Shown piece after piece: positions 44,758 through 57,573 of a DNA stretch of 64,000 bases. Below the pieces are notes generated by a model, which searched no databases, was not told the DNA's origin, and saw only the letters and a list, made by a program, of their open reading frames with translations. The DNA comes from Penium margaritaceum. Its lineage: Eukaryota > Streptophyta > Zygnematophyceae > Desmidiales > Peniaceae. The stretch lies in assembly GCA_023375785.1 (NCBI GenBank), contig SZWC01004841.1, positions 1 to 64,000 on the forward strand, written 5' to 3'. Both the position numbers and the translations under genes were made by a program. The stretch's first letter is position 1. Each line of letters starts with the position of its first letter.

Positions 44758-47700
44758 TAGGTATGAAAAACATTTCATTGAGTAAAATTTCGTAAGGATG
44801 AGGTACGGAACAGAAGACAATTCTTTGAATGGGGACAAGTGGATGATTCATATTTAGGAATAAGGACACTTAGATGACAAGTGTCAGATATGTCGAGTGC
44901 ATACTTACAACGACGAGAATAACAATGAGACATATGTTGGGACTTTGGCTCTCAAGCCAAGCGACTCATGTGAAATTGCATTGGCAGTAATTGCTTTGGG
45001 AATCTCGACTGATAAAATGGGGGGTTTGGGCAATATGGAGGTGCGTTCTTACAACATTCTAACACCATCAAGAAGTCAGAAGAACAACATCAAAACATTT
45101 TACACAGTTGGTGATACTTCTGTTGACCTTTCTGGAAAGTGGTCGAAAGTGTTAGAACCTTTGGAATCGAAACACAGGAGGTCAGGACAGGTGACCAAAA
45201 TGCTCTTGGCCAAACGGCAAAAAAATCTTGAGTCGACGAGCGGTGCGCCATGAATGTAAGGACAGATCTGCACATTTATGTACTTGATGGATGTAACACT
45301 TCTCCCCTTTCAAACGGGATGCCCTGGCGCATTGACAGAAGTAGGCGGATGATGACGGTAGTAGCAGTTAATGAGATTATCAATGTCTCTAAGGTTGTTG
45401 TACGGTTCCTAGTTGGTATGCGCAGCGTTGTAGCCATGCCACTTTACCAGATACTCAGTTGTTTTCCCACGGCATCAATGTTTGAGGATGTCTTCAATCA
45501 CGTACTCGGTGTCTCCTTCCATTTAGATAGGAGACAGAGGTGCGATGTCTCCATCGAGGAAGATCTCAAAAGATTCTGCATAGTTCTTGAGCTTGGTAAT
45601 GTGGAAGACTGGGTGAATCACCATGCTGCGAGGTAGGAAAAGTCAAGCAATGACATGATTCTGCATTGGTTTGATTGCAAATGGTCCCAACCATTGGGGT
45701 TTGAGTTTCATAAAGTCTTTTTCACAGTGTTTGATGTTTTTTAGCTGAGTAGGATGCGATTTCCAGTGCTGAACACATTATCGCTGTCATGTCGGTCAGC
45801 TTCTTGCTCCATAGATGCTTGTGTCTTTGCAAGAGTTTGATGTGCTCTTTCCCAAACGCTGGTCAAGTCCCATCAATAAATGTCAAAAAAAAGATTTTTT
45901 CTCTAGCATAAGAATCTTTTCCGTATGGTAGGAAATTTGCCATACACCACTTGGAATGGAACCTACCTGTTGTGATGGAATTTGGGGAGTTTTATGTGTG
46001 TTCTGAAGTCAGAAAATTTGATTTCTTGTTACTGCTGGATGGATAGCATAATCTACGGAGAAGATGTTCAAATTTCTGGTTGGTTCATGCTGTCTGTTCA
46101 TCAGTTTGAGGGTGGAACGCTGCTGATAGTTGGATCCGACTTTCAACATGTGTCATCAATTTGTGCTAAAAATGTCTAGTGAAGCGGCTGCCTTTGCTGC
46201 TGATGATGGTATGTTGCACGCTGTGTAACTGCATGATCTTGTTTAGAAACAGATATGACGTTCCCTCTGTCATAGGAATGAAGTTTGAAAATTTCAAAAA
46301 TCGGTCAGCCACCACGAGGATGGCAATTGGATCAGTCCTTGTGGCCCCGTGTGATGAGATTTTTGGTCTGGACAGGTGTCTCATGACTTGCAGAATGCTG
46401 CCACATCAGTTTTCATCCATCGTACCAACAATGATTTTCCAGTTTCTTGAGCATTCTGTCCCTGACAAACTGTCCACTAGACCTCTGTCATGGCACTCCT
46501 CCAATAGCATCCATTGCATCCATTGCTTTCTGGTACAACGACCTGATGTATGAATCGTCGCTGCGAGTAGGGCCTTTTGAACTTGAACTTTGTCGTACCC
46601 ACTGTTCTCCACGCAATCCCTTGCAAACAACCTTGCGGGTTACTGGTCTCGCTCAATGAGTAGTGTGTTGATCTTGGCCATCAAGTCTGGTCGCTGACTT
46701 GAAGAGTCCACTGGATTTGTTTATCCAGGTTCATACTCAATGTTGTTTTCAAAGTTGGACTCCAGGAACTCCATCCAATGAGTTTGTTTACAACTCGGAG
46801 TGTGTGGTGATCAGTTCAGATAACTCATCATCGCCATTCCAAGTATCAGTGCAACTTCTTGAATGCGTGCACAACTGCAAGCACATCGGTTTCATGCACC
46901 GTGTAGTTGAGTTACGATCTGCACATTTTTTGTGTCATATACGTGACTAGTTGTTCTCCACAGTCGTTGTCTTGGAGGAGAATGGCTCCTATAGCTTTAT
47001 TGGACATCTCGGTGGCCGTGACGTAGTCCAGCATCAGATCCGCTTCTTGTTTGCTGTTCTCCAAACTCCACTCAGCAGTTTTATGAGTGAGATCGGAGAG
47101 AAGGCACTGACACTTGGGTGTATTCTCTTATGAATCAATGTTAGTAGTTACTTGGACTTCCCGAATGTTGGTTGGTATTGGCCAGTTGGCGACCACCTCC
47201 ATTTTCTTTTGGTCCATGGTGATTTGTCCACTGTTGATGGTGCAACATAGAAACTAAATGAAATGGCAACCAAATCTACATATAAAAAGTCTTCTGTATA
47301 TTTTCTCTCTTTGTAAAATCTTGCGGTCTTTTCAGGGATGTCCATTGTGCTCCCCCAGGGTGCGGCTGTACACCAGGATGTTGTTGAGGTGTATGACGGA
47401 AAAATTGTCAATATACGGGTGAAAAACATCATTAACTACCTCAATGAATGTTTCAAGGGCATTTGTGAGTCCAAACACCATAACCATGACCTTGAAATGC
47501 CTATATCTAGTCTTGACCACCATCTTCTTGATGTTGGAATCAGATACGCCAATCTAATGATAGCCATTGTGTAGGTCAACTTTGGTGAAAGCAAGGGCCC
47601 CGCGTAGTTGGTCAAAAAGTTTTTCTGCTCGCGGAAGGGGATAAGGAATTTTTATTGTGACGTTGTTCAATGCTTAGCAGTCCATGCACATTAAAACTTC

Positions 47701-50490
47701 TCTAACTTTCTTTTTTCATGAAAAGTACAGCTGCCGCGTAAGGTTACGTGGACGGTCTGATGAAACCAGGACCAAGCATCTTGTCTAGCTACTATTTGAG
47801 TTTGGTTAGCTCTTGGTCACTCTTCTCTTAGGTTCCCTTTACTATTGGTCTACTGCCTGACTTCATGTCTATCTGGTGTTCAATACTTCATTTCAGAGGC
47901 AATGTTCGAGGCAGTTCATCAAGGGAAACCCCTTCAAACTCCTTGACGAGTAGTGCAAACTCCTCTGAAACAGTTGTGAAACTGTCAGGTATCTAGGCCG
48001 GTACGGCTGCCTCTACTGCTGTTGTTTTTTCCACTTCCTTTGCTTCCATGTCGACTGGCTGCAATGTTGCAGATATTCCTTGACCACATCTAGTGAGTTT
48101 GGCTGGCGTTTTGCAACTGCTGCAATTTCCTCTATTGCTTCCTGTAACTGTCGTTGCATTGTAGGAAGATCGATCAGAGGCAGGTGCCATTTTCTGCCGT
48201 TTGAGCTGACATGGACTGATCCGCTGCTCCTGTCTACCTATATATTGTGTTGTTATAGGTGATATCACCCTAGAATGGTTTTGTGATTGCTCGTTCAGTA
48301 AGTCCTTCAGACTGTTACGTCGTGCAAGTATCCAATTTGCAGTTGGAGAGTTTGTCAAGGACGAGGTCACTGCCTATGATTTTGCAATCGCTTGTGATCA
48401 CTGACCGAATGTCACGTTTGAGGCCATTGTTGTATTAAAAGCAGAGTTCTTCAGGGGCGAGGTCACTGCCGATAAACATTTCATGGAAACACTAAGTATA
48501 CTTTGCTACATCGCACTTCTGATGCAGGCATTGAAGCTTGTACTGTGATTCAGAATTTCTATTCACTTTTCGAAAGAGTGTGTGTATGGTGAGTGCAAAG
48601 TTCATCTAGCTCTCCAGTGGAGTCAGAGAGTCCTGTCATGTATAATTGGTCTGCTCGAGAGGTCAAAAGCCTGTGGTTGACGACGTGACAGCGGTGACGA
48701 GAGCTGTAGATCCAGATCCACTGGTCTCCTTCTGCATTTGGAAGGTTTTTTGTGAGACTACCAACTCAAATCCCTACCATGCAAAATCAAGGCCATGAGG
48801 TCAATCTTCTTCTTGTCATTGATGACCCTAGCAGCGATGATGTACATGGTCTCTGTTGAGCTGATCACCTCTGGCAGAGAAGCCACAAAACCAAAACTCT
48901 CACAAAGGTTCTTATACCTTCTTCCTTTGCAGGCGTGTGTCATGCACCCCAAACTTCATCCGGATTACACTTCAGAGCTCAATTCATCAATACAAAAGAG
49001 AGCATCAAGCAACAGTTCATTGATTAGCATACAAGATAAGTCCTTTAACAGCCGTTTGGCCATTCCTAGAACTCAAAAGATCATTCCTGAGAAGTGGCCT
49101 GTCTCAGCCACATCACCAGTGGAATTGCACTGTGAGATTGATACATAAGCATCCTGGTGCCAAGGTGACAGACCAAGAATGTGGTGTCCAAGAAGCTACA
49201 GAATTTCTTCCTTGGAAGCTTCCACAACAATGTACATCGGGCCACGATACAACTCATGACCTCTTGCTTGGCCAAATAAACAAAATGGCCAAGTTAACGA
49301 TTCACCCACACAGTATACTCATAGGTCATATCTCACCGTACAACGGATTCAAGGAGTCATGCCTACACAAGGTGCAGAGCATTTGTGATCCGTCCTACAA
49401 CAATGGACAAGAGGCAAATATGTTTAACAGTACACCTCCATACTTGTCAGCCGCATCGTGTCTGTTGATACTTTACACTTTGCAGGATCAAACGGTTCAG
49501 AGGGCGCTGGTCAAATTAGGGTTCACTCAAGAGTTTAAGAGTTTTCTCAGTGAGCATTACTTCTCATGCATGAAAATTTTGTAGCTCCTTCATCACAGAG
49601 TTGAGTTTTTAGAGAAGATGGGTGTTGAGGCTCTCAAGTTACAACAGCTTCTGGTTCTGGTCCTTGTTGATACCAGCCTGTCGGCCGGTGCCTCCCATCA
49701 TGCAAGGTTTCAGCCTGGCTGGCAACGGCGGGACGGAGTTTTCATTTAGCCCAAGGTTTCTGTCACCAGGTTGACCTTTGGGGTCTTCAGTGCTGTGCCA
49801 TTTGCTGCAAAAGTTGCCGGTGCTGCCTGGTTCACCCAGAGAGATTTTTTGACCACTTGTTGCTGATCCTCCATCACCAGAGTCTTCACCGATTACTGCT
49901 TCTCGTTTCCGGGTGTGCTCATGGTATTCACCGTTGTTGTTGCAAGGTTTGTAAACTTCTAAATGGTGAAGATACACTGAAGACTTGTGCAAGGTTGCCG
50001 CCTTGTAGTTAATGTGTCGGCTGCCCCCCCCCCAGTGTCTCTGTAATCTCATACCAAGTGTTATGCCAAGAAAAATGTAGTTGGTTTACAGGGATGAGGT
50101 AAAGAGTAGAAGATGATTCAAGGACTGGGGACAAGTGGATGCTTTGAATCTAACAGTAAGTTTACCATGATGACAAGTGGAGGTTATGTCAAGTGCACGT
50201 AAATGCTTACAAGAATCACAGTGAGACATATGTTGGGTCTTTGGCACTCAAACCGAGTGACGTGTCTCACATTGCATAGTGAGTGGCCATTTCAAAAAAC
50301 CCCACCGACAGGTTGGAGGGTTTGAAAATATCAAGGTGCGCTAGTATAGAAGTCTAACACTGTCAAGAAGTTGACTGAACAGTATCCAAACATTGATATA
50401 GTTGATGATACTTCTGCCAACCCTTCTAAGAGTGGTCCAAAGTGTCAGAACCATTGGAAGAAAAGCAACATTGGTCGGGGCAGGTGACCA
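44758..50490 (-). mobile_element. Gypsy-D: old chromovirus-type Ty3/gypsy element, broken
   Basis: The 3' LTR is at about 44,758-45,298; it starts TGTTACATCC on the minus strand after a purine tract at 45,299-45,314. The 5' LTR is at 50,059 to about 50,490; it ends GGCATAACA on the minus strand and is followed by CT and a TGGTAT primer-binding-type site. Parts from right to left: gag about 49,640-50,040 (GGTGRQAGIN, like Gypsy-C), a poorly readable middle, reverse transcriptase about 47,150-47,900 (MVFGLTNALETFIEV), RNase H about 46,650-47,150, integrase about 45,700-46,640 (PIAILVVADRFLKFSNFIP), chromodomain about 45,360-45,500 (EYLVKWHGYN). Broken many times; old. Confidence 0.82.
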
Positions 50491-52200
50491 GAAAAGAGTT
50501 GCACATGCTGAGCACGTACATACTACAGCAGAAAAAAAAAAAAGGCAAATCTTGGGTCTTGGGTCCTTGAATCAAGCGTCATGAAAGACATCGTATCGTG
50601 AGTGATTGCTTCAAGAAACTCCCCCAAGTAGTTGGGTCCTTTCAAGAATATTGAGATGTGGTTTATAGAAGTCCAGTGCCGATGAGAAGTTACCAAAAAA
50701 CATAAAAACGTTGATGTAGTTCATGACAATTTTTTTGGCCTTTCTAGAAAGTGGTCAAATGTGTGAAAAAATGCAAGAACAAAACACGGAGAGTTGAGGC
50801 AGGTGGCCAAAGTGCCCTTGGCCAATCGGCATGAACATCTCAACGTCTCTGCATGGTGGACCATAAATGCAAAGAAGAAAACACCCACTCACAGAGTTAA
50901 GAGACTCGTGTACACTAGGGACATAACACTTCCTCCCCTTTGGCCTTGATGCCCCAGTTTGTCACTAAACGTAGGTCATTGACACCTGATGTATCCATAA
51001 ATGACATGATTGGCATCGCATTTGTTGTTTTATGGAACCCAGCTGTTATGTGTGACATCGTAGACGTGCCACTAGACCAGATACTTGCTCCTTTTTCCAC
51101 AACGCCAATGTCCGAGGATGTCCTCAATGACTCACTCCGTATCCCTGTCCATGTGAATGGGAGGCAAGGGAGCAACAGTCCTATTGAGAAATATTTTGCT
51201 CGGATCTCCACAGTGCTTCATCTTGCTGACGTGGAAACAAGATGAATCCCCATGCTCTCAAGGAGGAAAAGTCAGGCGGCCATTGGGGTTTGCATTCGTG
51301 TCATCTCAAACGGCTCCAACCATCAAGGTTGAAGTTTTGCAAAAAAATTTCCACTTGGTTTAACATTTTCTGATATGAGTAGGACACGATTGACAGTGCT
51401 AAACATTTTTTCATCACGATGTTTTTCTGCTGCTCGCTTCATCGCTGCCTGTGTCCTTGTGAGAGCCTGTTGCGTTTCCTCCCAGACATTGGACAAGTCC
51501 TCGGGCTGCATGCTAACTGTGGGAATACTTCTTTGGCTTTGTGATTTTAACGATGTGGCAAGAAGTTTGCTGTAAAACATCTCGAGTGGTATTTCACCTG
51601 TTGTGGTGGAAGCTGCCATATTTTATACGAGTTCAGCGGCCGGTAAACTTGTCATCCAATCAGTACCATTAGGCTCGTATAAAGTACCAAGAAGTTGTTT
51701 GAGTGCCTAATTGGTTTGCCTACTTTGCTCATTGTTTTGAGGATGGAATGCTATTGATAGTAGGATCCAAAAGCCATGGTACATCATCAAGTTGCACCAG
51801 AAATGGCTATTGGAAAGGAACATCTTTGTGTTATCCCAAGAGGAACGTAGGTGGTTCACGAAGATGAGGTGCAGGGCAGTTGAAACTTTGAGAAATGGGG
51901 ACTGTTGGATATCTTATAGTTAGTAGTAGGTGTACTTGGATGACAAGTGTCGGACATGTTGAACACATGAATGCAATAGTGAGAATCAGAATGAGGCATA
52001 TGTCGGGACTTGTGCGCATGGGCCGAGCGACGCATGCGATGTGATGTCGTAGGTTGCCGCTTCAAGAAACTCCGCCGAGAAGTTGGGGGTTTTCGAGAAT
52101 ATTGAGACACAATTTTGTGAATTTCTTGTGCGGCCAAGAAGTTGAGAAAAGAATATCAAGATAGGTTTCATGATACTTCTGTCAACCTTCATAGCAAGCA
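50491..52200 (-). mobile_element. Gypsy-E: short remnant of a related chromovirus-type element
   Basis: A partial 3' LTR at about 50,491-50,928 starts TGTTATGTCCC on the minus strand after a purine tract. A partial LTR at 51,829 to about 52,200 begins TGTTATCCCAAG on the plus strand, as in Gypsy-D. Only about 900 bp of interior remain: integrase C-terminal part about 51,320-51,800 and a chromodomain about 51,010-51,160 (VIEDILGHWRCGKRSKYLV). It abuts the 5' LTR of Gypsy-D. Broken; old. Confidence 0.75.
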
Positions 52201-52490
52201 TGATGGGGACATGGATGAGGGGGATGAAGTGGAGCAGGGTGAGGGTGACAGTGATGAAAGAAGTGGTGATGAGGGGCAGGTGGGGAGGAAGATTCCACAT
52301 TTGATGATGAGTTTGTGGAGGTGGAGGCACACATCTGCAGCATGGGGGATGCCGCAGGCCGGCCACATGCCCCGCCGTGTTTTCATGTGGAAGAAAGTTT
52401 CAGCAGAATCTTCATCAGTGCCTACTGATCAAGGTGTGGGGTCCAAGGCAGGGGGACAAGGTGGTGCAGAAGCTGAGAATGAGGAGAAAC
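52200..52490 (+). other. Open segment of unknown origin between Gypsy-E and Copia-E
   Basis: The plus strand is open in two frames. One reads an acidic stretch (DGDMDEGDEVEQGEGDSDER), the other DDEFVEVEAHICSMGD. It resembles acidic tails of transposase-like proteins but is too short to assign. The Copia-E LTR starts at 52,491. Confidence 0.3.
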
Positions 52491-53175
52491 TGTTGGCCTG
52501 AGGGTGAGTGTGCACCCTGGAGGGTTGCTAGCAGTGGCTAGTTCACACCACCAACTGTTTATTTTAGAGAGACTAAAACTGTGGAGGCAACTGGTTCCAA
52601 GGATGGCAGAAAACTGGTCAGATAGTGTGGCAATAGTTTTGGGCCTCAATTGATTGGAAATAAACTCTTCAATAAGGCTCACAAGCAGTGGATTTTTATA
52701 GCCACTGATCCAAGCTTTCCAGAATACCAAAGCATGCAAGATTTGAAGCTTCCTAGAAAATTCTATGGCTTATAGAGTGGCCCTTGGTAGGCTGTCCTTT
52801 TTCCCACCTAAGAAGGCATCCCTTCCTTCCTCTAGAAGCTTCTGCCCCTTTCTAGATTCCTCAGCTTGCTTCTAGTAGGAGGGAAGGTATGCAGAAGACC
52901 AAGACACCTCTAGATGCCTTGTAGAACAAGTCACCCCTTCTAGAATGTGTGCCACCTTCCTGCACCCTCACCTGACCTTCTAGAAACATAAAGAGGAATT
53001 CTAGAGGTTGAGCTAGCTTCCTGGCATCTATTTTCCACCTCCCTTGAGGCAGGGTTTGAACCCGGACCCCTGCCTCTAGAGGTGGACACCATTAACGACT
53101 AAGCCACTTGGGCTTGTCTTTTTTGTGTTCCTTTTTGGAGTCACTCCTGCCATGGTGAGGAGCATTACCCCAACA
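52491..53175 (-). repeat. Copia-E 3' LTR
   Basis: 685 bp with the short inverted ends TGTTGG and CCAACA. It matches 1-414 (inverted) and 57,405-57,573 (same strand). Confidence 0.9.
53041..53114 (-). other. tRNA-like segment with A and B boxes inside the Copia-E LTR
   Basis: On the minus strand the segment reads GCCCAAGTGGCTTAGTCG and on to GGTCCGGGTTCAAACCC. The A-box-like TGGCTTAGTCG lies at 53,106-53,096 and the B-box-like GGGTTCAAACC at 53,063-53,053, a normal spacing for a polymerase III internal promoter. The acceptor arms do not pair well, so it is not a working tRNA gene. It looks like the head of a tRNA-derived SINE or a captured tRNA relic. The other LTR copies in the window are cut before this part, so it cannot be told whether it belongs to the LTR. 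Confidence 0.6.
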
Positions 53176-56100
53176 ATCTCCCCCTTGCACGTCACCCATG
53201 GCAGTTGTCCATGCTCAACTTGCAACTCAAGAGGCTTGGGAAAGCCCAAGCTCCATGCAAGTAGCACCATGCCTCTCCTTGGGTTGCGCTTTTGTCATGG
53301 TATGAGCAAGCATGTGCTTTGTGCCGCAGTGCACAAGCACGAGATCACCTTTTGCAACGAGGTCTCGTGCAAAGTGATGCCGGATCTCTATGTGCTTGGT
53401 CCTCCGGTGTAGCACAGGGTTCTTGGTCAGGCTGATGGCACTCATGTTGTCAACGTTGGGCACCGCTGGCTTCTTCTACAGCACCCCAATCTCCTTGAGC
53501 AATTGCCGCAGCCATAGCGCCTCCTTTGTGGCTTCTGCGAGCGCAATACACTCCGCCTCAGTGCTGGACAGTGCCGCCCAGTCCTGCTTCTGGCTTGTCC
53601 AAGACACTGCCACACCACCAAGCACAAAAACATAGCCTGATGTTGACTTGCAGTCATCAAAATCACCTGCCCACTCAGCATCAGAGTAGCCAACCAACTT
53701 GAGGGAATCATTCTGGGCTCCCCCTCCAAACACAAGTCGCGACTATGGCGTTGCCTTCAAGTAGTGGAGGATTCTCTTGACCGCTTACCAATGTAGCGGC
53801 CCCGGATCAGCAACATAGCGGCTTACTTGTCCCTCGGCAGAGGCAAGATCAGACCGTGTCGCCACCATGGCATACATTATGCTGCCAACTGCGGACTGGT
53901 ACGGTACACCAGCCATCTATTCCTTCTCGTCCTCCGTGCTCGGGCCCATGCTCGAGCGCAGCTCAAATGTCATTGTCATAGGCTTGCCGATGGGATTGCA
54001 CTCCTCCATGTTGTAGCGGCGGAGCACCTCCGGCACATATATTTCTTGTCCTATCTCCATTTCATTTGCGATCCCTCTTGATGGCGATGCCTAGGTAGTA
54101 GTCAAGCTCGCCCATGTCCGACATCTTGAACCGGCTGCAAAGCTGATTCTTCAGGCTTTTGAACTCCACATCATCCGAAGAAACAAGGATGAGGTCATCC
54201 ACACAGAGAACGACAATTTGGTGGAGCCCCGGCTGCTTATGCACGTACACGTTGTGATCCATCTCACAGCACTTGAAGCCAAGATCACCCATGAAACTGT
54301 CCATTTTTAGGTACCACATGAGCGGAGCTAGCTTCAGTCCATAGAGCGCCTTGCGAAGCCGGCACACCTTCCCTTGTGGTGCATCCACGCCCTCTGGCAC
54401 CTCCATGTAGACCTCCTTGTCCAGGTCGCCATTGAAGAACGCAGTTTTGACGTCCATTTGGTGGATTTCATAGTCGCGTGCCGCTGCCACCAAGAGGATA
54501 GTGCGGATGGAGGCAAACTTGGCCACTGGTGCGAATGTCTCGTCGTAGTGCTCCCCTTTTCTCTGAGCATACCCTTTCGCCACCAGCCGTGCCTTGTACC
54601 GCTCCACCTCCCCCTTCTTTGTGAGCTTCTTCCGGAAGATCTACTTGGAGCCGATAACTTTCTCGCCCTCCGGCCGGTCAACCAACTCCCAAGTGCCGTT
54701 CTCCTCGTGGGAGGCAAGCTCAAATTTTATTGCTCCCTCCCACTCAGCCCCATCATTCTGCTGCAGTGCCTCCTTCACAGATTGAGGATCCTCTTGCTTG
54801 AAGCTTGTAAGAACCTGGTCCAAATGCCCCTGTCGGCATCGTAACTCTTTGTCCTTCTTTGCACACGGCTACTTGGGAGGGGCTGTTGAGGCAGTCATTG
54901 TTACTGTCTTGTTTCAGTGCCATCCTCTCCAAGCGCCTTCTCCCCCTCTCTCGGAGACCTTGTAGACATTGGTCAACTCCCCGCCTCCACGTCTATCTCC
55001 GGTGCTTTGGAAGCCTCATCCGAGCTGGCCGGAACAAATTCTGCCGCTCGCCCATCCCTTGGGCAATCCTCTTGGGTTGGTGCTGCTGCAAGGACGTCAT
55101 CCTCATTCACGTCCTCCGGCGTCTCCCCCTCAAGGAGTGGCAGCCAGTTCCCTCTTTTGGAGAGACCTGCCTCCTCATCCTTCCAACGGCTTTTCACGTC
55201 GCACATGAGGTCACGACTCCGCACAATCTGATGCCTCCTTGGGCCAAAGAGCCGGTACGCTTTGCTTGCACTCTCATACCCAAGGAAAAAACACCGGCGG
55301 GTACGTGGGTCCAGCTTGCTCCGTCCTTCACGTGCCTGTACCACGGCATGTGCAATGCAACCAAACGTGCCGAGGTGACCCACTTCCGGCTTCCTCCCAC
55401 TCCACACCTCTTGTGGTGTCTTCCACGCCTTGCTCTCCTTGTCCTTCAATGGCTTGGTCGGTCTAAGGTTCATTATGTACACCGCTGTCCGTGCCGCCTC
55501 CGCCCAATGCTATTGTGCAAGGCCGGTATCGCTCAACATGGATCGCACCATATTAAACATTGTGCGATTTGCTCTCTCTGCGATGCCATTCTGCTGCGGG
55601 GAGTGTGGAGTTGTTTTCTGCCACTCAATCCCCTTGCTCTTCATCCACCCAAGGCACCCTGCATATTCACCGCCGTTGTCGCTCCGTAACGCCTTCACCG
55701 TCAACTCTGTCTGCCGTTCAACATCTGCCACAAATTCTTGCATGCATGCAAGGACTTCGTTCTTCCACTTCATGAGATAGAGGTACAATTTGTGGCTGTG
55801 GTCGTGGATGAAGGTGAGGGAGTAGCGAGCTCCGCCGATGGAGCTCTCAACTGGTCCACACATATTTGTGTGTACCACTGCCAACTTTGTTGATGTACGC
55901 ATCCCCTTTGCCACAAACGGCTACTGCGTTGATTTTTCGATGACGCATGGCTCACACACGGTCTCCTTGGTTCCATCAAGGCCACTGATTTGGAGACCTC
56001 AAACCATCTTTCTCTTTACCATCTCCTTCACCGTCAATAGAGAAACATGGCAAAGTTGGCGGTGCCACAGGTCCAGGTCTCCTTCATCCTTCATTGCAAG

Positions 56101-57404
56101 ATTGGCAGCGTTGGACCCTGCCCGGCTGCCGAGGATCTTTGCAAGTAGCATGTCTAAGTTGTCCTCTCTCTTGGTGCGCGCAATCACCTCGCCTTTGCCC
56201 TCCTTGCGGATGATGGCCTCCTTCTTTGTGAAGAGTACCTCAAGTCCCTTGTCGGGAAGGCGGCTGACGGGGAGCAGGTTTGCCCCAAAATTGGGCATGT
56301 GGAACACGATGTGAATTGTGCTCGTGAAAGGTTTACCATCCACAATTGACTCAATGCAGACATTGCCCTCGCCGGCGGCCACCTCTATTCTTCCATTGGC
56401 CACCATCATGCATCTCTCCAAGGTGCCGTAGGTGACAAATGTCGCCCTATTGCTTTGGGTGTGGCGGCCTGATCCAGAGTCGATGACGACAACTCCTGGA
56501 TCCTTCAAGTCGCTGGAGTTGTACGCCATGAGGGCTTGTTCGTCTTTCTTCCCGCCCCGCTGGAACCGGTATAGGTTCTTCTTCGGGCAGTTGCGTGTAT
56601 AGTGGCCCTCCTTACCGCAGTTGAAGCACTCCCCCTTCTTTTCACCCTTCTTGGTGCCCTGTTTGGCACCCTTCCACTTGTCGCCTTGGCCTCCACTATA
56701 AGGATGAACTGTGTATGCAGAACTTAATGCCGTTGCACTCTCTTGACCGCCACATCGCATCCACTCGTTGCGCACATACTCAGCAAACTTTGGGTACTTC
56801 AGCTCGTTGGAAGGCCAACCACAAAGGACTGTGATCAATGGACTCCAACTGTCCGCCAAGACCAGAAGGAGGATCATAGCTTGCAACTGAGAGTAAACCT
56901 CCCAACCAGTGGCCACGTACTCCGCTGCGAGTGACTCAATCTGCTGCATGATCTCCATGATGTTGTCACCTTCGTAAGCTCGGAGGGTGACGGGCCGTTT
57001 GAAGATGAAGAGTTCATTGGCGAGGTTGCTTGACTGGTAGATAGAGCAGAGTTTTGACCATGCCTCTGCAGCCAGGGTGCATCCTTGGATGTGCCCAAAT
57101 TGTGGTGGGAATCACGCGGACACAAGGAGCACCAACGCCTTTTTGTTGCGCTTCTTGTACGCCTCCTTTACCTCATTCAGCCGTTGTTGTCTCTGGCGAG
57201 CAGTCTCATCACCTTTCACGAGCTCAAGCATTCCCTTGTCGTTGAGGAAGACCTCAAACTACCACCTCCACAAGGAAAAACCTGTCCCATCAAACTTGAA
57301 AACAGTGTGGCTGCTCTCTTGGTCATTGGCGGCCATGTCTTGATCTAGGAAGCGTGAATGCAAGCTGACTTGGGACCTTTTAAAGGCGTGGGTCCATAAC
57401 CCTT

Positions 57405-57573
57405 TGTTGGCCTGAGGGCAAGTGTGCACCTTGGAGGGTCCCTAGCAGTGGCTGGTTCACACCACCAACTGTTTTTTTTTGGAGAGACTGAAACTATGGA
57501 GGCAACTGGATCCTAGGATGGCAGAAAACTGGTCAGAGAGTGTGGCGATAGTTTTGGCCTCAATTGTTCGGAA
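57405..57573 (-). repeat. Copia-E 5' LTR, partial
   Basis: It starts TGTTGGCCTGAGGG on the plus strand (LTR end CCAACA on the minus strand) and matches 52,491-52,660. Similarity stops near 57,573. Confidence 0.85.

Larger units (their letters stand above)
52491..57573 (-). mobile_element. Copia-E: Ty1/copia element, best preserved of the window, broken
   Basis: The 3' LTR spans 52,491-53,175 (TGTTGGGG to CCAACA on the minus strand), after the purine tract AAGGGGGAGAT at 53,176-53,186. The 5' LTR is only partly present, 57,405-57,573. Over the shared 170 bp the two differ at about one position in ten by eye. Parts from right to left: gag from 57,336 (MAANDQESSHTVFKFDGTGF) with zinc knuckle near 56,610 (CFNCGKEGHYTRNC), protease near 56,490 (VVVIDSGSGRHT), GAG-pre-integrase near 56,050 (DLWHRQLCHVSLLTVKEM), integrase about 55,440-55,900 (SPQQNGIAERANRTM), reverse transcriptase about 54,060-54,840 (VVLCVDDLILVSSDD), RNase H about 53,230-53,730 ([20 protein letters not shown]). 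A few breaks are evident; moderately old. Confidence 0.93.

Noticed and set aside
49132-49584. Plus-strand frame of 150 codons within Gypsy-D
   Set aside because: No recognisable domain, and it lies opposite the gag to RT interval of the minus-strand element; not supported as a gene.
53041-53114. Functional tRNA gene
   Set aside because: A and B boxes are present but the acceptor arms do not pair and the anticodon arm is not convincing, so only a tRNA-like relic is called.
54374-56314. Plus-strand frames up to 276 codons over Copia-E
   Set aside because: They are antisense to the clear integrase, RT and gag readings on the minus strand.
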